From: Oxalobacteraceae bacterium OTU3CAMAD1
GTDB lineage: Bacteria > Pseudomonadota > Gammaproteobacteria > Burkholderiales > Burkholderiaceae_D
Direction of reading: 5' to 3'
Assembly (NCBI GenBank): GCA_024123915.1
Contig: CP099650.1
Span: forward strand, 868,001-932,000
Length of the DNA: 64,000 nucleotides
The notes under the pieces are model-generated. The model searched no databases, was not told where the DNA came from, and saw nothing but the letters and a program-made list of their open reading frames with translations. This document shows positions 36,957-47,464 of the stretch, piece after piece. Both the position numbers and the translations under genes were made by a program. Numbering within the stretch: position 1 is the first letter of the stretch; the number at the start of each line of letters is the position of its first letter.

Positions 36957-38291
36957 TTGGCGACTAATCCACAATTGGCTAAAAGTGCTGCTGCCGGGTT
37001 CCCTTGGAACCGGCTCTGGTTCTTGCTTGGTGCATTGGTGGTTTATCGTATCGGCGCTCACATCCCGGTTCCCGGGATCGATCCGGTACAATTGGCCGCG
37101 CTGTTCAAGTCGCAAGAGGGCGGCATCCTGGGCATGTTGAACATGTTCAGCGGTGGCGCTCTGGCGCGCTTCACAGTCTTTGCGCTGGGTATCACGCCTT
37201 ACATTTCGGCCTCGATCATCATGCAACTGGTGTCGATCGTGTCGCCGCAGATGGAAGCGCTGAAGAAAGAAGGCGAATCGGGCCGTCGCAAGATCACCCA
37301 GTACACCCGGTATTTCACGGTCGTGCTGGCGCTGTTCCAGGCGTTGTCGATCGCCGTGGCGCTGGAGTCGCAGCCCGGTCTGGTGCTCGATCCCGGCTAT
37401 GCGTTCCGCTTCGTGACCGTGGTCACCCTGCTGACCGGCACCATGTTCGTCATGTGGCTCGGCGAGCAGATCACCGAACGCGGTCTGGGCAACGGCATCT
37501 CGATCATCATCTTCGCGGGTATCGCGGCAGGTCTGCCGAGCGCGCTGGGCGGTTTGGGTGCCTCGGTGAGCAACGGTTCGATCGGCGCGTTCTCGGCGAT
37601 CATCATCATGATCCTGGTGGTGGCGGTGACGTTCTTCGTGGTGTTTGTCGAACGTGGCCAGCGCAAGATTCTGGTGAACTACGCCAAACGCCAGGTGGGT
37701 AACAAGATTTACGGTGGACAAACGTCGCACCTGCCATTGAAGTTGAACATGGCCGGCGTGATCCCACCGATTTTCGCTTCGTCGATTATCTTGTTCCCGG
37801 CAACGATCGTGGGCTGGTTCACGCAGGGCGCCGATACGGCCAACCCTGTCGTCCGGTTCCTGAAAGATTTGGCAGCATCGATGGGGCCAGGCGAGCCCGT
37901 CCACGCACTGTTGTATGCCATTGCGATCGTGTTTTTCTGTTTCTTCTATACGGCGCTGGTCTTCAACAGCAAGGAAACAGCGGATAACTTGAAGAAGAGC
38001 GGGGCCTTTGTGCCAGGGATTCGTCCCGGTGAGCAGACTGCCCGTTACATCGACAAGATCCTGACACGTTTGACACTGGCTGGCGCCATCTACATCACTT
38101 TGGTGTGTTTGTTGCCGGAATTCATGGTAGCCGAGTGGAAGGTACCGTTTTATTTTGGTGGTACTTCTCTGTTGATTATTGTAGTTGTGACCATGGATTT
38201 CATGGCCCAGGTACAAAACTACGTGATGTCGCAGCAATATGAATCGCTGCTGCGCAAAGCAAATTTCAAAGGCGGAATTCCGACGCGATAA
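36957..38291 (+). CDS. secY: Protein translocase subunit SecY
   Basis: Translation appears to start at a TTG (36957; [14 protein letters not shown]), six bases after GGAG; no in-frame ATG gives the conserved N-terminus. The 444-residue channel protein has ten membrane helices. Signatures are [42 protein letters not shown] in two helices, and the cytosolic loop [19 protein letters not shown]. With SecE and SecG it forms the Sec channel in the inner membrane. The unusual start codon may hold expression below that of the neighbouring ribosomal genes. Confidence 0.98.
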   Translation: MATNPQLAKSAAAGFPWNRLWFLLGALVVYRIGAHIPVPGIDPVQLAALFKSQEGGILGMLNMFSGGALARFTVFALGITPYISASIIMQLVSIVSPQMEALKKEGESGRRKITQYTRYFTVVLALFQALSIAVALESQPGLVLDPGYAFRFVTVVTLLTGTMFVMWLGEQITERGLGNGISIIIFAGIAAGLPSALGGLGASVSNGSIGAFSAIIIMILVVAVTFFVVFVERGQRKILVNYAKRQVGNKIYGGQTSHLPLKLNMAGVIPPIFASSIILFPATIVGWFTQGADTANPVVRFLKDLAASMGPGEPVHALLYAIAIVFFCFFYTALVFNSKETADNLKKSGAFVPGIRPGEQTARYIDKILTRLTLAGAIYITLVCLLPEFMVAEWKVPFYFGGTSLLIIVVVTMDFMAQVQNYVMSQQYESLLRKANFKGGIPTR

Positions 38292-38309
38292 GCGCGGTAA
38301 ACATACCGA

Positions 38310-38528
38310 ATGGCAAAAGACGACGTCATACAGATGCAGGGCGAGATTCTTGAGAATCTCCCCAATGCAACATTTCGAGTAAAGCTGGAAAACGGACACG
38401 TGGTGCTCGGGCATATTTCGGGTAAAATGCGGATGAACTATATCCGCATTCTTCCTGGCGACAAGGTGACGGTCGAACTGACACCTTACGATCTGAGCCG
38501 AGCACGCATTGTGTTCCGGACCAAGTAA
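38310..38528 (+). CDS. infA: Translation initiation factor IF-1
   Basis: The 72-residue OB-fold protein begins [20 protein letters not shown] and ends [15 protein letters not shown]-1 blocks the A site during initiation. Position between secY and rpmJ is typical of betaproteobacteria, which often carry a second, cold-shock-linked infA elsewhere. No good ribosome-binding site is seen before the ATG. Confidence 0.98.
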   Translation: MAKDDVIQMQGEILENLPNATFRVKLENGHVVLGHISGKMRMNYIRILPGDKVTVELTPYDLSRARIVFRTK

Positions 38529-38548
38529 CTAACCAAAGAGAGAGCAAA

Positions 38549-38662
38549 ATGAAAGTTAACGCCTCAGTCAAGCGGATCTGCCGCAACTGCAAGATCATCA
38601 AGCGCAAGGGCGTCGTTCGCGTAATCTGCGTCGAACCGCGTCACAAGCAGCGTCAAGGTTAA
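38549..38662 (+). CDS. rpmJ: 50S ribosomal protein L36 (zinc form)
   Basis: This 37-residue gene was found by reading the 161-nt gap between infA and rpsM. It starts [20 protein letters not shown] and ends [14 protein letters not shown]. It keeps the three cysteines and histidine that bind zinc (C-plus form). AAAGAGAG precedes the ATG. Confidence 0.98.
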   Translation: MKVNASVKRICRNCKIIKRKGVVRVICVEPRHKQRQG

Positions 38663-38689
38663 TAACCGTTATTTATCGAGGAATAACGA

Positions 38690-39055
38690 ATGGCACGTAT
38701 TGCAGGGGTTAATATCCCAAATCATCAGCACACCGTTATCGGCCTGACGGCCATCTACGGTGTAGGCCGCCCACGCGCAAAGTTCATCTGCGCCGCGACG
38801 GGTATTGCGACCGATAAAAAGGTCAAGGATCTGGACGACAGCGAGCTGGAAAAGCTGCGCGATGAAGTAGCTAAATTCATCGTCGAAGGCGACCTGCGCC
38901 GCGAACTGTCCATGAACATCAAGCGTTTGATGGATCTGGGTTGCTACCGCGGCATGCGTCACCGTAAGGGCCTGCCGGTCCGCGGTCAGCGCACCCGCAC
39001 CAATGCACGTACCCGCAAGGGCCCGCGCAAAGCCGCTCAATCGCTCAAGAAATAA
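38690..39055 (+). CDS. rpsM: 30S ribosomal protein S13
   Basis: The 121-residue protein starts [20 protein letters not shown] and ends with the basic tail that reaches the P site ([20 protein letters not shown]). It opens the alpha-operon part of the cluster. GAGGAATAA precedes the start. Confidence 0.99.
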   Translation: MARIAGVNIPNHQHTVIGLTAIYGVGRPRAKFICAATGIATDKKVKDLDDSELEKLRDEVAKFIVEGDLRRELSMNIKRLMDLGCYRGMRHRKGLPVRGQRTRTNARTRKGPRKAAQSLKK

Positions 39056-39069
39056 TCTAGGGAAATCAC

Positions 39070-39474
39070 ATGGCTAAGCAACAAAGCAGCGCAGCAGCAG
39101 CGCGCGTACGCAAGAAGGTCAAGAAGAACGTCGCCGAAGGTATCGCGCACGTTCACGCTTCCTTCAACAACACCATCATCACCATCACCGACCGTCAGGG
39201 CAATGCTCTGTCGTGGGCGACCTCCGGTGGTGCTGGCTTCAAGGGTTCGCGTAAATCGACCCCGTTCGCAGCGCAGGTTGCGGCTGAAGCGGCTGGTAAA
39301 GTCGCTGTTGAATGCGGCGTGAAGAACCTGGAAGTGCGTATCAAGGGCCCAGGTCCTGGTCGCGAATCCGCAGTGCGCGCACTGAACAACCTGGGCATCA
39401 AGATCACCGAGATCCAGGACGTTACCCCAGTGCCACACAACGGCTGCCGTCCTCCAAAACGTCGTCGTATCTAA
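39070..39474 (+). CDS. rpsK: 30S ribosomal protein S11
   Basis: The 134-residue protein shows [20 protein letters not shown] and the C-terminal [18 protein letters not shown], where an Asn-Gly step can form isoaspartate. It lies on the 30S platform. A 224-nt gap to rpsD follows, much longer than in Escherichia coli. Confidence 0.99.
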   Translation: MAKQQSSAAAARVRKKVKKNVAEGIAHVHASFNNTIITITDRQGNALSWATSGGAGFKGSRKSTPFAAQVAAEAAGKVAVECGVKNLEVRIKGPGPGRESAVRALNNLGIKITEIQDVTPVPHNGCRPPKRRRI

Positions 39475-39487
39475 TCGCGCGGTCGGC

Positions 39488-39505
39488 GGCGAAGTTCGCT
39501 TCGCC
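39488..39505 (+). promoter_or_regulatory. TTCG-loop hairpin after rpsK
   Basis: GGCGAAG (39488-39494) and CTTCGCC (39499-39505) form a perfect 7-bp stem with a TTCG loop, 13 nt after the rpsK stop. The following TCCTTCCC is too broken for a normal intrinsic terminator. It may mark an mRNA 3' end or a processing point. Confidence 0.55.
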
Positions 39506-39528
39506 TCCTTCCCGCTGTTAGAAATCGC

Positions 39529-39565
39529 TGGAGCAGAAAGCCGGAAACGGTTATACTGCCCGGCT
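39529..39565 (+). promoter_or_regulatory. Candidate rpsD-rpoA-rplQ promoter
   Basis: A TATACT box (39552-39557) with a weak -35 (TGGAGC, 39529-39534) at 17 nt lies in the rpsK-rpsD gap. AGCCGG (39539-39544) and CCGGCT (39560-39565) flank the -10, repeating the layout of the spc promoter. Confidence 0.5.
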
Positions 39566-39642
39566 GTTGTCGCCTGTCGAATACATTCGGCGGGTTATTC
39601 GTATTTAAGCCACCGTCTGGCCCACCCTGAGGATCAGACTAG

Positions 39643-39673
39643 CGCCTAACCATGTTTCGACGTGGCTGGGGCG
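39643..39673 (+). promoter_or_regulatory. Leader stem-loop before rpsD, candidate S4 control site
   Basis: The arm 39643-39654 pairs imperfectly with 39661-39673 (one bulge, one mismatch) around TTTCGA, ending just before an AT-rich stretch and the AAAAGGAAG ribosome-binding site. S4 represses its own operon in other bacteria; whether it binds here is inference. Confidence 0.45.
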
Positions 39674-39698
39674 TTATTATTTATAAAAAGGAAGCATC

Positions 39699-40322
39699 GT
39701 GGCACGTTATATCGGACCTAAAGCAAAACTCTCCCGCCGTGAAGGTACTGACCTGTTCCTGAAGAGCGCACGTCGCTCGCTCGACAGCAAGTGCAAACTG
39801 GACGTCAAACCAGGCCAGCACGGCGTCAAGTCGGGTGCCCGCACCTCGGACTACGGCAACCAACTGCGCGAAAAGCAAAAAGTTAAGCGTATGTACGGCG
39901 TTCTGGAACGTCAGTTCCGTCGCTACTTCGCTGAAGCGGACCGTCGCAAGGGTAACACCGGCGAAACCCTGCTGAAGCTGCTGGAAACCCGCCTGGACAA
40001 CGTTGCATACCGCATGGGCTTCGGCTCGACCCGCGCTGAAGCGCGTCAGCTGGTATCGCACAAAGCGTTCACCGTGAACGGCCAAGTGGTCAACATCGCT
40101 TCGTACTCGGTCAAGGTCGGCGACGTCGTTGCCGTGCGCGAAAAGTCGAAGAAGCAAGTGCGTATCGTTGAAGCGCTGTCGCTGGCTGAACAAGTCGGCA
40201 TGCCAAGCTGGGTGTCGGTCGATGCCAAGAAAATGGAAGGCACCTTCAAGTCCCTGCCAGAGCGTAACGAGATCGCCAACGACGTCAACGAATCGCTGAT
40301 CGTCGAACTGTACTCGCGTTAA
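39699..40322 (+). CDS. rpsD: 30S ribosomal protein S4
   Basis: The start is a GTG at 39699 ([16 protein letters not shown]), nine bases after AAGGAAG. The product is 207 residues and lacks the N-terminal zinc cysteines. The S4 RNA-binding domain is [25 protein letters not shown]4 begins assembly of the 30S body, is the usual repressor of the alpha operon, and takes part in rRNA antitermination. Other alpha-operon genes in this window start with ATG, so the GTG may be part of its control. Confidence 0.99.
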   Translation: MARYIGPKAKLSRREGTDLFLKSARRSLDSKCKLDVKPGQHGVKSGARTSDYGNQLREKQKVKRMYGVLERQFRRYFAEADRRKGNTGETLLKLLETRLDNVAYRMGFGSTRAEARQLVSHKAFTVNGQVVNIASYSVKVGDVVAVREKSKKQVRIVEALSLAEQVGMPSWVSVDAKKMEGTFKSLPERNEIANDVNESLIVELYSR

Positions 40323-40346
40323 TCTGTAGTCTAGTTGTAAAAATCC

Positions 40347-40372
40347 CGCCCGCTGTGATCAGCGGGCGTTTT
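40347..40372 (+). terminator. Weak intrinsic terminator or attenuator between rpsD and rpoA
   Basis: CGCCCGCTG (40347-40355) and CAGCGGGCG (40360-40368) form a perfect 9-bp stem with a TGAT loop, followed by only four T residues and CACT. Partial termination would lower rpoA relative to rpsD. Confidence 0.65.
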
Positions 40373-40430
40373 CACTAATGCCATCAGCCTTATCGGCCTA
40401 ACGCGCCGAGGGTATTGAAAAGGACATTTC

Positions 40431-41408
40431 ATGCAAAACAGTTTGTTGAAGCCACGTATTATCGATGTAGAGGCGCTGGGCGCCGGCCACGCTAAAGTAG
40501 TGATGGAGCCGTTCGAACGCGGCTATGGCCATACATTGGGTAATGCGCTGCGTCGCGTGCTGCTGTCGTCGATGGTCGGCTACGCGCCAACCGAAGTGAC
40601 GATCGCCGGCGTCGTGCACGAATACTCGTCGCTCGACGGCGTGCAGGAAGACGTCGTCGACCTGCTGCTGAACCTGAAGGGCGTGGTCTTCAAAGTCCAC
40701 AACCGTGACTCCGTCACCCTGACCCTGAAAAAGGAAGGCGAAGGCGCCATCCTGGCCTCGGACATCGATCTGCCACACGACGTGGAACTGATCAATCCGG
40801 ACCACGTGATCGCCCACCTGACCGCCGGCGGCAAACTGGACATGCAGATCAAAGTCGAAAAAGGCCGTGGCTATGTGCCGGGCAACGTTCGCCGCCTGTC
40901 CGAAGACACCAACAAGACCATCGGCCGCATCATTCTGGATGCATCGTTCTCGCCAGTGCGCCGCGTTTCCTACTTCGTCGAGTCCGCTCGCGTGGAACAG
41001 CGTACCGACCTGGACAAGCTGATCATCAACATCGAAACCAACGGCGTCATCTCGCCGGAAGAAGCGATCCGCCAGTCGGCACGCGTCCTGGTTGACCAGT
41101 TGAACGTGTTCGCCGCCCTGGAAGGCACCGAAGCCGCCGCCGAAGCGCCATCGCGCGCGCCGCTGGTCGATCCGATCCTGCTGCGTCCAGTGGACGATCT
41201 GGAACTGACCGTGCGTTCGGCCAACTGCCTGAAAGCGGAAAACATCTACTACATCGGCGACCTGATCCAGCGTTCGGAAAACGAACTGCTCAAGACGCCA
41301 AACCTGGGCCGCAAGTCCCTGAACGAAATCAAGGAAGTTCTGGCTTCCCGTGGCCTGACCCTGGGCATGAAGCTGGAAAACTGGCCGCCTGCAGGGCTGG
41401 AAAAATAA
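40431..41408 (+). CDS. rpoA: DNA-directed RNA polymerase subunit alpha
   Basis: The 325-residue subunit has an N-terminal dimerisation domain (to about 230; [20 protein letters not shown]) and a linker. The C-terminal domain that contacts UP elements and activators includes [20 protein letters not shown] with the key arginine. GAAAAGGACA precedes the ATG. It follows rpsD after a 108-nt gap with a terminator-like hairpin, and rplQ follows in the usual order. Confidence 0.99.
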   Translation: MQNSLLKPRIIDVEALGAGHAKVVMEPFERGYGHTLGNALRRVLLSSMVGYAPTEVTIAGVVHEYSSLDGVQEDVVDLLLNLKGVVFKVHNRDSVTLTLKKEGEGAILASDIDLPHDVELINPDHVIAHLTAGGKLDMQIKVEKGRGYVPGNVRRLSEDTNKTIGRIILDASFSPVRRVSYFVESARVEQRTDLDKLIINIETNGVISPEEAIRQSARVLVDQLNVFAALEGTEAAAEAPSRAPLVDPILLRPVDDLELTVRSANCLKAENIYYIGDLIQRSENELLKTPNLGRKSLNEIKEVLASRGLTLGMKLENWPPAGLEK

Positions 41409-41435
41409 TAGACGAAGAAATTCGTTTGTAGCACC

Positions 41436-41460
41436 CGCCCGGTGCATGTTGTGCCGGGCG
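41436..41460 (+). promoter_or_regulatory. Stem-loop between rpoA and rplQ
   Basis: CGCCCGGTGCA (41436-41446) pairs with TGTGCCGGGCG (41450-41460) over 11 bp with two G-U pairs and a TGT loop. No U-tract follows, so a processing or stability role is more likely than termination. Confidence 0.6.
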
Positions 41461-41542
41461 TATATCCCTAGAACCGGTCCGCGCCCACCGTCACACGTGA
41501 GCGATCGAAGAACTCGGATTTAAACACCTGAAAGGAAGTACC

Positions 41543-41941
41543 ATGCGTCACCGTCACGGCCTCCGTAAACTGAATCGTACCTCGTCCCACCGTCTGGCAA
41601 TGCTGCGCAACATGACCGTTTCCCTGCTGCGTCATGAAGCCATCAAAACCACGCTGCCAAAAGCGAAAGAACTGCGTCGCGTGATCGAGCCGATCCTGAC
41701 CCTGGGCAAGACCGACACCCTGGCAAACAAGCGTCTGGCATTCTCCCGTCTGCGCGATCGTGAAATGGTTCTGAAGCTGTTCGCAGAACTGGGCCCACGC
41801 TACGCAAACCGCAACGGCGGCTACCTGCGCATCCTGAAAATGGGTTTCCGTGTTGGCGACAACGCTCCAATGGCTTACGTTGAGCTGATGGACCGTCCAG
41901 AAGTCACCGACATCGACGCCGCTCCAACCGCTGAAGAGTAA
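41543..41941 (+). CDS. rplQ: 50S ribosomal protein L17
   Basis: The 132-residue protein starts [20 protein letters not shown] and holds the [20 protein letters not shown] stretch. It is the last gene of the ribosomal superoperon. A strong terminator follows. Confidence 0.99.
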   Translation: MRHRHGLRKLNRTSSHRLAMLRNMTVSLLRHEAIKTTLPKAKELRRVIEPILTLGKTDTLANKRLAFSRLRDREMVLKLFAELGPRYANRNGGYLRILKMGFRVGDNAPMAYVELMDRPEVTDIDAAPTAEE

Positions 41942-41971
41942 TCTTCGCTGTTGTTGTAGTTGTCTAGAAAA

Positions 41972-41997
41972 AGCCAGGCTTAGCCTGGCTTTTTTTA
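41972..41997. terminator. Terminator closing the ribosomal superoperon
   Basis: AGCCAGGC (41972-41979), loop TTA, GCCTGGCT (41983-41990) and eight T residues, with an A-run before the stem, so it could work in both directions. Confidence 0.92.
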
Positions 41998-42015
41998 TGG
42001 GAGTTGTTGGCCGCT

Positions 42016-42106
42016 AACCCGCACGGCCAACCGGGGTCGTACCCAGTCGGGTACGACCCCTAAGCGGCGACGCAGGCGTATAGCGAAACGCTGGCCGGGT
42101 TGGCGG
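42016..42106. repeat. Multi-stem repeat, copy 2 (about 90 bp)
   Basis: The layout is that of the element at 18808: an outer stem (AACCCG plus GGCCA with TGGCCGGGTT, small CAC bulge) and a perfect 12-bp inner stem (GGGGTCGTACCC, AGTC loop, GGGTACGACCCC). The conserved TAAGCGGCG and GCGTAT segments follow. It again lies just after a ribosomal operon terminator and just beyond the 3' end of a convergent gene. Confidence 0.82.
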
Positions 42107-42112
42107 CACGCG

Positions 42113-43789
<1,677 letters not shown>

Positions 43790-43957
43790 CGGAGTGGGCT
43801 CCACAAGGGCAAAAGCCGAGTTTCGCACAAAATGGCGTGGCCGGTAAATCCGCCCGCCGGAACCTCGCGGCAGCCGGCCTGGGCGCGGGCGGGAAACCAC
43901 GGCTCGGTGTACTATCCCACTTGCTCCAACGACCATCCCCGCTGATAGAAGGTTTTC

Positions 43958-45871
43958 ATGTCCCGTTTCGCCCGTCTTTTTGCCACGCTGTTGTCCCTGA
44001 TCGCCGTGCTGTTGACCGGTCCCGCCCGCGCCCAGGACTTCCTCGATCCCGCGCTGGCGTTCAAGTTCTCCGCGCGCATGGTCGACGGTCACACGATCGC
44101 GGTCAACTTCCAGATCGCCGACGGTTACTACATGTACCGCGAACCGTTCAAGTTCAGCGCCGTCGGCGCCAAGCTCGGCACGCCTTTGATCCCGGCCGGC
44201 AAAATCCACTACGACGCCACATTCGAGAAGGATGTCGAAACCTACCGCCAGAACGTCACCATCACGATACCGGTCGACGTCGACGGCCCGTTCACCTTGC
44301 TGGTCAGCGGCCAGGGCTGCTCCGAAAAAGGCCTGTGCTACTCGCCGCAAGACTACAAGTCGCAATTGACCGGCAGCGGCTCGGTGCCGTTGCCTGCCGC
44401 GCCAGGCGCCAAGGGCGCGGCCACGCCCGCCGCCGCGAAACCGGCGGCCGCCGCCGCAGCAGCGGCGATAAGCGTCGCCACCCCGGTCGTCGGCGAAGGC
44501 AAACCGGCCGCCGTCAGCCCCGGCGTCAACATCTACACCATCCCCAAGCCGACCGCCGAGGACATCGTGCCGCCGGCGCCACCGGCAGTCGCCGTAGCGG
44601 CCGCGCCGGTCGGCGAATCGGGCCGGCTGGAAGCCGCGCTCAAGACCGGCAGCCTGCTGGTCATCCTGCCGCTGTTCGCCTTGCTCGGCCTGGGCTTGTC
44701 GTTCACGCCGTGCGTGCTGCCGATGGTGCCCATCCTGTCGTCGATCATCGTCGGCGAGGGCGACCGCAGCAACCGCAGCCGGGGCCTGCTGCTGTCGGTC
44801 ACCTACGCGCTGGGCATGGCCATCGTCTACACGGCGCTGGGCGTGGCCGCCGGGCTGGCAGGCGAGGGCTTGTCCGCCGCGCTGCAAAACCCATGGGTTC
44901 TGGGCACCTTCGCCGTGCTGATGGCGATCCTGTCGCTGTCGATGTTCGGCTACTACGACCTGCAAGTGCCGGCCGCGCTGCAGTCCAAATTGAGCGGCGT
45001 CTCCAACCGCCAGTCGTCGGGCAAGCTGGCCGGCGTGTTCATCATGGGCGCGATCTCGGCCCTGATCGTCGGCCCGTGCGTGGCCGCGCCGCTGGCCGCC
45101 GCGCTGGTCTACATCAGCCAGACGCGCGACGTCGTCATCGGCGGCGCCGCGCTGTTCGCCATGGCGGTCGGCATGAGCGTGCCGCTGATCCTGGTCGGCG
45201 TCTCGGCCGGCGCCTTGCTGCCCAAGGCAGGCAAGTGGATGGATTCGGTCAAACGCTTCTTCGGCGTGCTGATGCTGGCAATGGCGTGGTGGCTGGTGTC
45301 GCCGGTGCTGCCGGCGGCCGTGCAGATGATGGGCTGGGCCGCGCTGCTGGTCGGTTACGGCATGTACCTGCTGCTCAACTCGGGCGCCTGGGGCGGCAAG
45401 ACGGTGGGCGTGGTGGTCGCCGTGCTGGGGCTGACGCAGCTGGTCGGCGTGGTCAGCGGCGGACGCGATCCGCTGGCGCCGTTGGCGCACTTGACCGGCA
45501 ACCAGCACACGCCGCTGGCGTTCCAGCGGATCAAGACGGTGGCGCAGCTGGACGCGGTGCTGGCGCAAACCGGCGGCAAGACCGCCATGCTCGATTTTTA
45601 TGCGGATTGGTGTGTGTCGTGCAAGGAGATGGAGAAGCTGACCTTCGTCGACGCCAAGGTGCGCGACAAGCTCGCCAACACCGTGCTGCTGCAGGTGGAC
45701 GTAACGGCCAACGACGCCGACGACAAGGCCATGCTGAAGCGGTTCGGTTTGTTCGGCCCGCCGGGGATCATCCTGTTCGACGGCAAGGGGCAGGAGATAC
45801 CTGGCTCGCGCGTGATCGGGTATCAGAACGCCGGCCAGTTCCACAACTCACTGTCCCGCGCGTTTCCGTAA
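43958..45871 (+). CDS. dsbD: Thiol:disulfide interchange protein DsbD
   Basis: The 637-residue protein is the inner-membrane electron relay that keeps periplasmic DsbC, DsbG and cytochrome-maturation proteins reduced. After a signal peptide (to about residue 25) the alpha domain has its cysteine pair in GQGCSEKGLCYSP. An Ala-rich linker precedes eight membrane helices with SFTPCVLPMVP and VGPCVAAPLA. The C-terminal thioredoxin domain has DFYADWCVSCKEM. All six catalytic cysteines are present. The linker is longer and more Ala-rich than in Escherichia coli. A REP-like repeat follows directly. Confidence 0.97.
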   Translation: MSRFARLFATLLSLIAVLLTGPARAQDFLDPALAFKFSARMVDGHTIAVNFQIADGYYMYREPFKFSAVGAKLGTPLIPAGKIHYDATFEKDVETYRQNVTITIPVDVDGPFTLLVSGQGCSEKGLCYSPQDYKSQLTGSGSVPLPAAPGAKGAATPAAAKPAAAAAAAAISVATPVVGEGKPAAVSPGVNIYTIPKPTAEDIVPPAPPAVAVAAAPVGESGRLEAALKTGSLLVILPLFALLGLGLSFTPCVLPMVPILSSIIVGEGDRSNRSRGLLLSVTYALGMAIVYTALGVAAGLAGEGLSAALQNPWVLGTFAVLMAILSLSMFGYYDLQVPAALQSKLSGVSNRQSSGKLAGVFIMGAISALIVGPCVAAPLAAALVYISQTRDVVIGGAALFAMAVGMSVPLILVGVSAGALLPKAGKWMDSVKRFFGVLMLAMAWWLVSPVLPAAVQMMGWAALLVGYGMYLLLNSGAWGGKTVGVVVAVLGLTQLVGVVSGGRDPLAPLAHLTGNQHTPLAFQRIKTVAQLDAVLAQTGGKTAMLDFYADWCVSCKEMEKLTFVDAKVRDKLANTVLLQVDVTANDADDKAMLKRFGLFGPPGIILFDGKGQEIPGSRVIGYQNAGQFHNSLSRAFP

Positions 45872-45913
45872 AATCGTCGCGGCGCGCGGTAACGCGTGGT
45901 TCCGCGCGGATCC

Positions 45914-46009
45914 ACGTAGGGCGGATTAGCGAAGCGTAATCCGCCATGCATGCGTCTCGGCGGCGCATGCATTGGCGGATTACGGCGTTCCGCCTAATCC
46001 GCCCTACGT
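45914..46009. repeat. REP-like palindromic element
   Basis: ACGTAGGGCGGATTAG at the left end matches CTAATCCGCCCTACGT at the right end exactly. Inside, TAATCCGCC and GGCGGATTA face each other around a GCATGC core. This is the common extragenic palindrome type of many proteobacteria. It lies between the convergent dsbD and Spy-like genes. Confidence 0.88.
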
Positions 46010-46018
46010 ATCTCTAAA

Positions 46019-46495
46019 TTAACCGTGATGGCGCCAGCCGCCGCGCTGGCCGTGGCCGCCGTGCTTGCCGCCCATCGCGCGGTCGTCGAACACCTTCTTT
46101 TGCTCCGGCGTCAGCTGTCCGTAGAACGCGGTCAGCGCCGTCAGGTGGGTTTCCATCTTGGCTTCGCGCTGCTTGGTCATTTCGATCATCTTGCTCAAAC
46201 GCTCAGGCGACGACAGCTTGGCGAACTCGCCGCGCTGCGGACGCGGCCCGTCCGGCACCGCCGGCTTGATCGCCGCCTGATAGCTGGCCCAGGCCGATTC
46301 CTGCTGCGCCGTCAGCTTCAGCTGGTCATGCAGCCTGGCCTGGCGCTTGGCGTACATCTCCGACATCTTGGCGCGGCGCTGCTCCATGTTGGCGGTCTTG
46401 TCCGGGCTGGCGGCCGGCGCCGTGTCCTGGGCGTGCGCGGCGGCCATGCCCAGCACCGTAAAACCGATCAGTATGCTTTTGCGAAGTACGTTCAT
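46019..46495 (-). CDS. Spy/CpxP-family periplasmic protein (LTxxQ motif)
   Basis: The ATG at 46495 has AAAGGAG six bases upstream; two nearby alternatives give poorer spacing. The product is 158 residues with a signal peptide (MNVLRKSILIGFTVLGMAAAHA). Two LTxxQ-type motifs (LKLTAQQESAW and QLTPEQKKVF) lie in an otherwise helical, Lys/Glu/Arg-rich body, and a Gly/His-rich tail closes the protein. Spy and CpxP are periplasmic chaperones or two-component inhibitors. It is divergent from a response-regulator gene, as cpxP is from cpxRA. Confidence 0.87.
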   Translation of the reverse strand: MNVLRKSILIGFTVLGMAAAHAQDTAPAASPDKTANMEQRRAKMSEMYAKRQARLHDQLKLTAQQESAWASYQAAIKPAVPDGPRPQRGEFAKLSSPERLSKMIEMTKQREAKMETHLTALTAFYGQLTPEQKKVFDDRAMGGKHGGHGQRGGWRHHG

Positions 46496-46735
46496 GGTCA
46501 TCTCCTTTATCGATGAGTAGTTCAGTGATTCACGGTATCGCGGCGTTTTGTTGCCGCGCTTGAATCCATCTTCGCAGCCGAAGATTGCCATGACGTTTCC
46601 CGTGTCATAGTGTTTGTATCCAGATGTTTCGCGTTGTTATCCGGTGCGGATGCCACCGCCTGTCGCTGTCGGTCATATACAAGACGATACAATTGGTGAT
46701 TGGTCAGGCGCGTCCGAACTAAGGATAATTAAGGC

Positions 46736-47464
46736 ATGGAACCCACATCTACTATTCTCATCGTCGACGACGACCGCGACATCCGTACCCTGCTGGCCGA
46801 CTATCTGGAATCGAACAGCTACCGCGCGCTGTGCGCCGCCGACGGCGTGGCCATGTGGAAGATGCTCGACGAAGCCAAGCCCGACCTGGTCGTGCTCGAC
46901 CTCAACCTGCCCGGCGACGACGGCCTGACCCTGTGCCGCAAGCTGCGCGCGCAGTCGACCCTGCCGGTGATCATGCTGACCGCGCGCGGCGAGCCGCTCG
47001 ACCGCATCCTCGGCCTCGAGATGGGCGCCGACGACTACCTGCCCAAGCCGTTCGAGCCGCGCGAGCTGCTGGCCCGCATCCGCAGCGTCCTGCGCCGCAG
47101 TAACGCCATGCCCAGCGGCAGCGGCGCCGACAAGGCGCAGCAGATGCGCTTTTCCAACTGGACGCTGGACCTGACCGCGCGCCACCTGCTCAACCCGGAG
47201 GGCATCGTCATCATGCTGTCGGGCGCCGAGTTCCGCCTGCTCAAGGTGTTCCTCGAACACCCCAACCGCGTGCTCAACCGCGACCAGCTGCTGAACCTGA
47301 CGCAAGGCCGCGACGCCGACCCGTTCGACCGCTCGATCGACATCCAGATCAGCCGCCTGCGGCAAAAGCTGGGCGAGGACGCGCGCGTGCCGCAAATCAT
47401 CAAGACCGTGCGCAACGGCGGCTACGTGCTGGCCGGCCAGGTCACCGTGGAGCCGCACCCTTGA
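46736..47464 (+). CDS. OmpR-family response regulator
   Basis: The 242-residue protein has a receiver domain with the acidic pair DDD near residues 11-13, phospho-acceptor Asp55 (LVVLDLNLPG) and Lys in YLPKPFEP. A winged-helix output domain follows (DRSIDIQISRLRQKLGED). The ATG has an AAGGATAATTAAGG stretch upstream. Its stop overlaps the start of the sensor kinase gene (TTGA). The 240-nt divergent region shared with the Spy-like gene (46496-46735) probably holds its binding sites, but I could not pick out a clear repeated box. Confidence 0.95.
   Translation: MEPTSTILIVDDDRDIRTLLADYLESNSYRALCAADGVAMWKMLDEAKPDLVVLDLNLPGDDGLTLCRKLRAQSTLPVIMLTARGEPLDRILGLEMGADDYLPKPFEPRELLARIRSVLRRSNAMPSGSGADKAQQMRFSNWTLDLTARHLLNPEGIVIMLSGAEFRLLKVFLEHPNRVLNRDQLLNLTQGRDADPFDRSIDIQISRLRQKLGEDARVPQIIKTVRNGGYVLAGQVTVEPHP

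Noticed and set aside
36933..38414. A 493-residue minus-strand frame opposite secY.
   Set aside because: Composition is Arg/His/Gln-rich antisense; secY on the plus strand is certain.
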